DNA of 43,024 nt, from positions 5,140 through 48,163 of the forward strand of contig WELA01002665.1 in the NCBI GenBank assembly GCA_009602735.1. The letters are read 5' to 3'. Shown piece after piece: positions 42,288-43,024 of this stretch. The notes below the pieces were generated by a model. The model saw only the letters and a list, made by a program, of their open reading frames with translations, did no database searches and was not told where the DNA came from. Numbering within the stretch: the first letter of the stretch is position 1; the number at the start of each line of letters is the position of its first letter. Source of the stretch: Mesotaenium endlicherianum (taxonomy: Eukaryota; Streptophyta; Zygnematophyceae; Zygnematales; Mesotaeniaceae). Position numbers and translations under genes: made by a program.

Positions 42288-42968
42288 TCAATCCTCCGTC
42301 TCTTCATCATCCTCATAGGCTGAGAGCTGCGTCTCGACATCGTCATCGTTGTCGTGGCCGTTGGTATGCTCCCTCCCCTCGCTGCCAGCGTCTCCGTTGC
42401 CGTCTCCGTCAGCGTTGGCTCGTCCGGTGATGTCAATGAGCCCGTCGAACAAGCTGGCATACTTGTCAGCATGCTTTGCAGCCGCCTCTCCTCCCCCCCC
42501 TGCGCACACCTCGTCCATGTGCTGCCCGCACACAGTTGCACACACCACACATGACGTACTCCTGTCATTGTTATGCATTGACTACAAAATTTTGCAACAC
42601 AAAATGCGCGTTTAAAAGAAACTCTAACGCGAATCGCTGCTCACCTTGGCAACCGTATCCGCCACCTTGGAGCTCGTCCCCTTCCTGTTCTTCAACCACT
42701 CCCTCGTCTTATCCAGGACCCGGTCCCCTTCCTTCAACACGGTGAGGCATTGCTCCTTGGCCAGGTCACTGCCTTCCTCGAGCATAGCAGCCCAAGCACG
42801 ACCGCCCCTGGGCAGCAGCTTGGTGAGGCCTTCACGCCAGTTCCCTTCTCTCAGGAAAGCCTTCTCAGCCAACCGCAGCGCGAGGTCGTCCGGGATCTCA
42901 TTAAAATTGCTGCAGTTGTGCACAGCATCGAGCTCAGCCCCCTCGCGACAAAGTAACACCCTCACCTG
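42288..42968 (-). CDS. 3' end of an unrecognised gene with acidic C-terminus
   Basis: Minus strand. An exon from about 42968 (AG acceptor in a GGCAGGCAG context, exact start uncertain) to 42645 encodes a helix-rich segment (RVLLCREGAELDAVHNC, LALRLAEKAFLREGNWREGL, LKEGDRVLDKTREWLKNRKG). It ends in phase 0 at GTGAGC. The last exon, 42521-42288, follows GCGGGCAG and reads HMDEVCAGGGGEAAAKHADK, LFDGLIDITG and an Asp/Asn/Glu-rich tail ending EDDEETED, then TGA. Both junctions agree in phase. The 5' end lies beyond the window. I do not recognise a family. The tail composition is typical of intracellular proteins. Confidence 0.6.
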
Positions 42969-43024
42969 CCTGCCAAACTCGCTCCCGCGATTCACCCACC
43001 TCGATCTCATCTGCGCCCCCCCCC

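Noticed and set aside
1..43024. CRISPR arrays, bacterial operons, rRNA genes or a complete tRNA gene
   Set aside because: No regularly spaced repeats, no Shine-Dalgarno-led gene clusters and no intact cloverleaf were seen; the window is plainly eukaryotic.

Overview
This window is eukaryotic nuclear DNA. Its genes are split into short exons by long, repeat-rich introns with GT...AG ends, and it carries several chromovirus-type Ty3/gypsy LTR retrotransposons plus many microsatellites. My best guess is a streptophyte green alga such as Chara, or a close relative. This is an inference from overall character, not a proof. Single N bases flanked by short duplications mark assembly joins.

Layout: (1) 1-2178, the end of a decayed Ty3/gypsy pol (RNase H, integrase, chromodomain) followed by a candidate LTR. 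(2) 2431-4900, a gag-like remnant with its own candidate 3' LTR. (3) 4901-9950, GC-rich and microsatellite-rich DNA holding two exons of a degenerate receptor-kinase-like gene (6428-7204). (4) About 9950-13417, a multi-exon gene of unknown function on the + strand. (5) 13983-14753, two exons of acetyl-CoA synthetase. (6) 15403-20050, a divergent pair: a small HIRAN-domain gene (-) and a five-exon gene of unknown function (+). (7) 21025-21888, a secreted proline-rich repeat protein (-), with an unrecognised coding block (22070-22517, -) beside it. (8) 23795-32290, nested retroelements: a degenerate LTR element split by a solo LTR with a perfect 5-bp target duplication, then a gag-pol element cut off at its 3' end. 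(9) 32346-41568, a parallel beta-helix gene (-). One of its introns hosts a complete but dead Ty3/gypsy element (34623-40776, target duplication TTCAT). (10) 42288-about 42968, the 3' end of another gene (-) with an acidic C-terminus.

The host genes look unrelated in function, and I see no operon-like system. The most interesting unexplained coding units are the HIRAN/coiled-coil divergent pair and the gene at 9950-13417. The retroelements are all inactive. Most of their in-frame stops can be explained by C-to-T change at CG or CAG sites, as expected for methylated, silenced DNA. Exon boundaries were placed by eye from splice signals and phase agreement; no transcript or database evidence was available.
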